From Azoarcus sp. KH32C (GTDB lineage: Bacteria > Pseudomonadota > Gammaproteobacteria > Burkholderiales > Rhodocyclaceae): a stretch of DNA of 64,000 nucleotides. The notes under the pieces are model-generated. The model was given only the letters and a program-made list of their open reading frames with translations. It was not told the origin of the DNA and ran no database searches. The position numbers and the translations under genes were made by a program. Below, one piece after another: positions 61,960 through 64,000 of this stretch; within the stretch, counting starts at the first letter, position 1, and each line of letters opens with the position of its first letter. Where the stretch lies: the NCBI RefSeq assembly GCF_000349945.1, contig NC_020516.1:3472001-3536000 (forward strand), written 5' to 3'.

Positions 61960-62313
61960 ATGGCAAAGACCCGGATGGCCGTGCAGTTCGGCATGGGGAC
62001 TTCGATCCGCAGCCAGGACTACACGCAGGCCGCCGCGCGCGCGATCCGCGACGCGCTGTGGCACAACTCGCTCAACATCGCCTCGGCCTTCGGCTTCCCG
62101 AAGGAAGAAATGCTGATCGACGTCGAAATCGGCATCCAGAAGCCGGAGGCGGTCGACACCTCAGCGCTCGTAGGCATCTTTCCATATGGCAAGCCAAGCT
62201 TCAAGGTCGTGGCGGGCGGGCTGGACGTCCCCAAGGCCGACGGCAGCGGCGTCACCGTGATCGCCAACGCCGCGATCGTCGTTTCCTTCGACCTGGAGCG
62301 CAGCGATGCCTGA
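61960..62313 (+). CDS. Lin0512-family protein A
   Basis: A 117-residue protein resembling the uncharacterised Lin0512 family. The glycine-rich N-terminal motif is degenerate here (FGMGTSIRSQDYTQAA instead of GxGxDxHG). The shared core includes DYTQAAARAIRDALWHNSL, IGIQKPEAVD and VVAGGLDVPKADGSG. It is paralogous to the next gene with about 40 percent apparent similarity by eye. It follows cobT by 41 bp after an AGGAGA site and overlaps the next gene by 8 bp. Function unknown. Confidence 0.8.
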   Translation: MAKTRMAVQFGMGTSIRSQDYTQAAARAIRDALWHNSLNIASAFGFPKEEMLIDVEIGIQKPEAVDTSALVGIFPYGKPSFKVVAGGLDVPKADGSGVTVIANAAIVVSFDLERSDA

Positions 62314-62677
62314 AAAGCGACTGATCCTCGAAATGGGCACCGGCAACGATCTCTTCGGCGGCGACTACACGAAGGCCGCGTGCCGCGCAGTGCAGGACGC
62401 GCTCCACCACTCCGTGCTGTCGCTCTTCCGCTCGCTCGGCTACGACACGCGCGACATGCGCGTGCAGGTCACGATCGGCGTGCAGCAGCCCGACAAGGTC
62501 GACGCCGAAATCGTGCGCGCCGAACTACCGCGTGGCAAACCGGAGGTCCGGGTGGTGTTCGGCGGCCTAGACGTCCACGACCCCGAGCAGGACACGACGC
62601 ACGTCATCGCGACCGCCGCCATCGAAGCCTTCCTGCCGATCGAGTCCGGCGTGTGGCACCTGCGGGAGAGCTCCTAA
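62306..62677 (+). CDS. Lin0512-family protein B
   Basis: A 123-residue paralogue of the preceding protein. It keeps the family glycine motif better (EMGTGNDLFGGDYTKAACRA, with Phe where His is usual), then IGVQQPDKVD, VVFGGLDVHDPEQDTTHVIATAAIEAFLP. It overlaps the previous gene and ends tail-to-tail with the GGDEF-EAL gene by 4 bp. Two different copies in one operon suggest a heteromer. Function unknown. Confidence 0.8.
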   Translation: MPEKRLILEMGTGNDLFGGDYTKAACRAVQDALHHSVLSLFRSLGYDTRDMRVQVTIGVQQPDKVDAEIVRAELPRGKPEVRVVFGGLDVHDPEQDTTHVIATAAIEAFLPIESGVWHLRESS

Positions 62678-64000
62678 TTGCAGGCTGAATGAGCAGCGGG
62701 CGACGCGCCCCTTGTGGCAGGGGCAGCGATCAGCTTCTCGAATTCGTCCACGCCGAGCGGACGATGGAACAGGTAGCCCTGCCCCATCTCGCAGTGCCGC
62801 TCCTTCAGGAAGGCGAGCTGCGACTCGGTCTCGATGCCTTCGGCCAGCACCTCGATGCCCATCGCGTGGGCCATGTCGACAATTGCGGTGATGATCGAGC
62901 ATTTCCCCGATTCGCTCGCAATGCCCTGCACGAAGCTCTGGTCCACTTTCAGTTCGTGGATGGGCAGACGGCTGAGGTAGGACAGCGACGAATAGCCCGT
63001 GCCGAAGTCGTCGATGCTTACCGCGATGCCGCGCTGCTTGAGGTGCGAGAATTTTTCCGCGGTGCCGTCGACGTCCTCCAGCAGCGTACCTTCGGTGAGC
63101 TCCAGGCAGATCGCCGCGGCGGGCACGCCCTGGCTCGCGAGCTGCTCGCACAACTGGTCGACGAAGTCCGGGTCGCGCAACTGCTGGGCGGCGACATTGA
63201 TCGAGATGCGCGGGGGGTCGAGGCCGCGCATCCGCCACAACGCGATCTGCGCGAGCACCTTGGCCATCACCATCCGGTTGATCGCGACGATCAAGCCCGC
63301 CTCCTCGGCGGCGGGGATGAAGCGCGCCGGGGGCACGTCGCCGAGGGCGGGGTCGTGCCAGCGCAACAGGGCTTCGGCGCCGACCAGGGCACCGCCTTCG
63401 AGCGCATGTTGGGGCTGGTAGACGACGCGGAAGCGATCGCCGTCGAGCGCGGCGCGCAGTCCCGTCTCGAGGCTCATCCGCGACTGCACCTCCGCCTGCA
63501 TTGCGGCGGCAAAGAACTGGCTGCGGTTGCGCCCGAGCTGCTTCGCCTCATGCAGCGCCGTATCGGCGTTCTTCAACAAGACGGACGCCGTATCGCCGTC
63601 GACGGGGAAGACGCTGATGCCGATGCTGGCCGCGCCGAACACTTCCTGCTCGCGGATGCAGAACGACGCGGTCAGGTACTCCAGCGTCTGCGCGACGAGC
63701 GGCCGAACCTCGTCGCGACCCACGCCACGCAGGATCGCCGCGAATTCGTCGCCGCCCACGCGGGCCAGCGTATGGGCGGAGCACAGGCAGCGACGCAGCC
63801 GGTCCGCGACCTGCTCGAGCAGCATGTCGCCGGACTCGTGGCCGAGCGTGTCGTTGATGTGCTTGAAGTTGTCGAGATCGATCAGCAGCACCGCGAGACT
63901 TTCGCCGGTCCGCGCCGCCTCGGGGAGGATGTCCGCGAGGCGATCGCACAGCTGCTTGCGGTTCGCGAGCCCCGTCAAACCGTCATGAGTGCTCATGAAC
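62674..64000 (-). CDS. GGDEF-EAL cyclic-di-GMP enzyme, 5' truncated by the window
   Basis: An open frame that runs off the right edge; the visible 442 residues hold a GGDEF domain (RVGGDEFAAILRG intact) and an EAL domain (GAEALLRW, DDFGTGYSSLSYLSRLP and EVLAEGIET present), so both synthase and phosphodiesterase signatures look catalytically intact. The sequence starts inside the GGDEF domain (THDGLTGLANRKQL), so an N-terminal sensor domain probably lies beyond the window and an internal ATG at 63996 is not the true start. Confidence 0.9.
   Translation of the reverse strand, partial: FMSTHDGLTGLANRKQLCDRLADILPEAARTGESLAVLLIDLDNFKHINDTLGHESGDMLLEQVADRLRRCLCSAHTLARVGGDEFAAILRGVGRDEVRPLVAQTLEYLTASFCIREQEVFGAASIGISVFPVDGDTASVLLKNADTALHEAKQLGRNRSQFFAAAMQAEVQSRMSLETGLRAALDGDRFRVVYQPQHALEGGALVGAEALLRWHDPALGDVPPARFIPAAEEAGLIVAINRMVMAKVLAQIALWRMRGLDPPRISINVAAQQLRDPDFVDQLCEQLASQGVPAAAICLELTEGTLLEDVDGTAEKFSHLKQRGIAVSIDDFGTGYSSLSYLSRLPIHELKVDQSFVQGIASESGKCSIITAIVDMAHAMGIEVLAEGIETESQLAFLKERHCEMGQGYLFHRPLGVDEFEKLIAAPATRGASPAAHSACN

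Overview
The window is high-GC proteobacterial chromosome. Gene content and order point to a betaproteobacterium of the Rhodocyclales (Azoarcus/Aromatoleum/Thauera-like): a purF-cvpA-dedD-folC-accD-trpA-trpB-trpF-truA-fimV-asd-leuBDC array, a class I polyhydroxyalkanoate locus, and a bacterial taurine dissimilation cluster. The genus is inferred from gene content, not from a marker-gene comparison. No integrase, transposase, phage gene or CRISPR array was seen.

Layout. 1-6.0 kb: the 3' end of dnaJ, cysS (-), then a + strand run of a TPR protein, an L,D-transpeptidase, two cyclophilins and lpxH. 6.2-22.8 kb: a colinear - strand array of housekeeping biosynthesis, in transcription order leuC-leuD-leuB-asd-fimV-(EcfT-like)-truA-trpF-trpB-trpA-accD-folC-dedD-cvpA-purF. 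22.9-31.2 kb (-): an M48 lipoprotein, an MFS transporter, aroC, ilvBN preceded by a valine-codon leader peptide and attenuator, fadD, a CBS protein and fdxA. 31.5-33.2 kb (+): trxA and rho. 33.3-35.1 kb: a 3-hydroxyacyl-CoA dehydrogenase and two tandem copies of an Ala-Glu-Asp tRNA operon, each with its own promoter. 35.1-43.3 kb (-): an FAD oxidase, a patatin, rimO, and phaR/phbB/phbB/phaC. 43.4-48.1 kb: a small membrane protein, pgeF-rluD opposite bamD, manC and an orphan ECF-like sigma factor.

48.2-57.3 kb (-) is a taurine catabolism region. TauABC imports taurine, TauXY deaminates it to sulfoacetaldehyde, Xsc (ThDP-dependent) converts that to acetyl phosphate and sulfite, and the TauZ/YeiH-family protein probably exports an anion. 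thiS and thiG (thiazole of thiamin) lie inside the xsc operon, matching the ThDP need of Xsc. Clear sigma70-like promoters precede tauX and xsc, and short AT-rich motifs are shared between them. No pta, aldehyde/alanine dehydrogenase or tauR is visible in the window.

57.5-62.7 kb holds a GabP-type permease (-) and, divergent from it, a four-gene + strand cassette: a CobS-like AAA+ ATPase, a CobT-like VWA protein, and two tandem small paralogues of the uncharacterised Lin0512 family. No CobN and no B12 riboswitch are present. This cassette is the best candidate for an undescribed system. The window ends in a truncated GGDEF-EAL protein.
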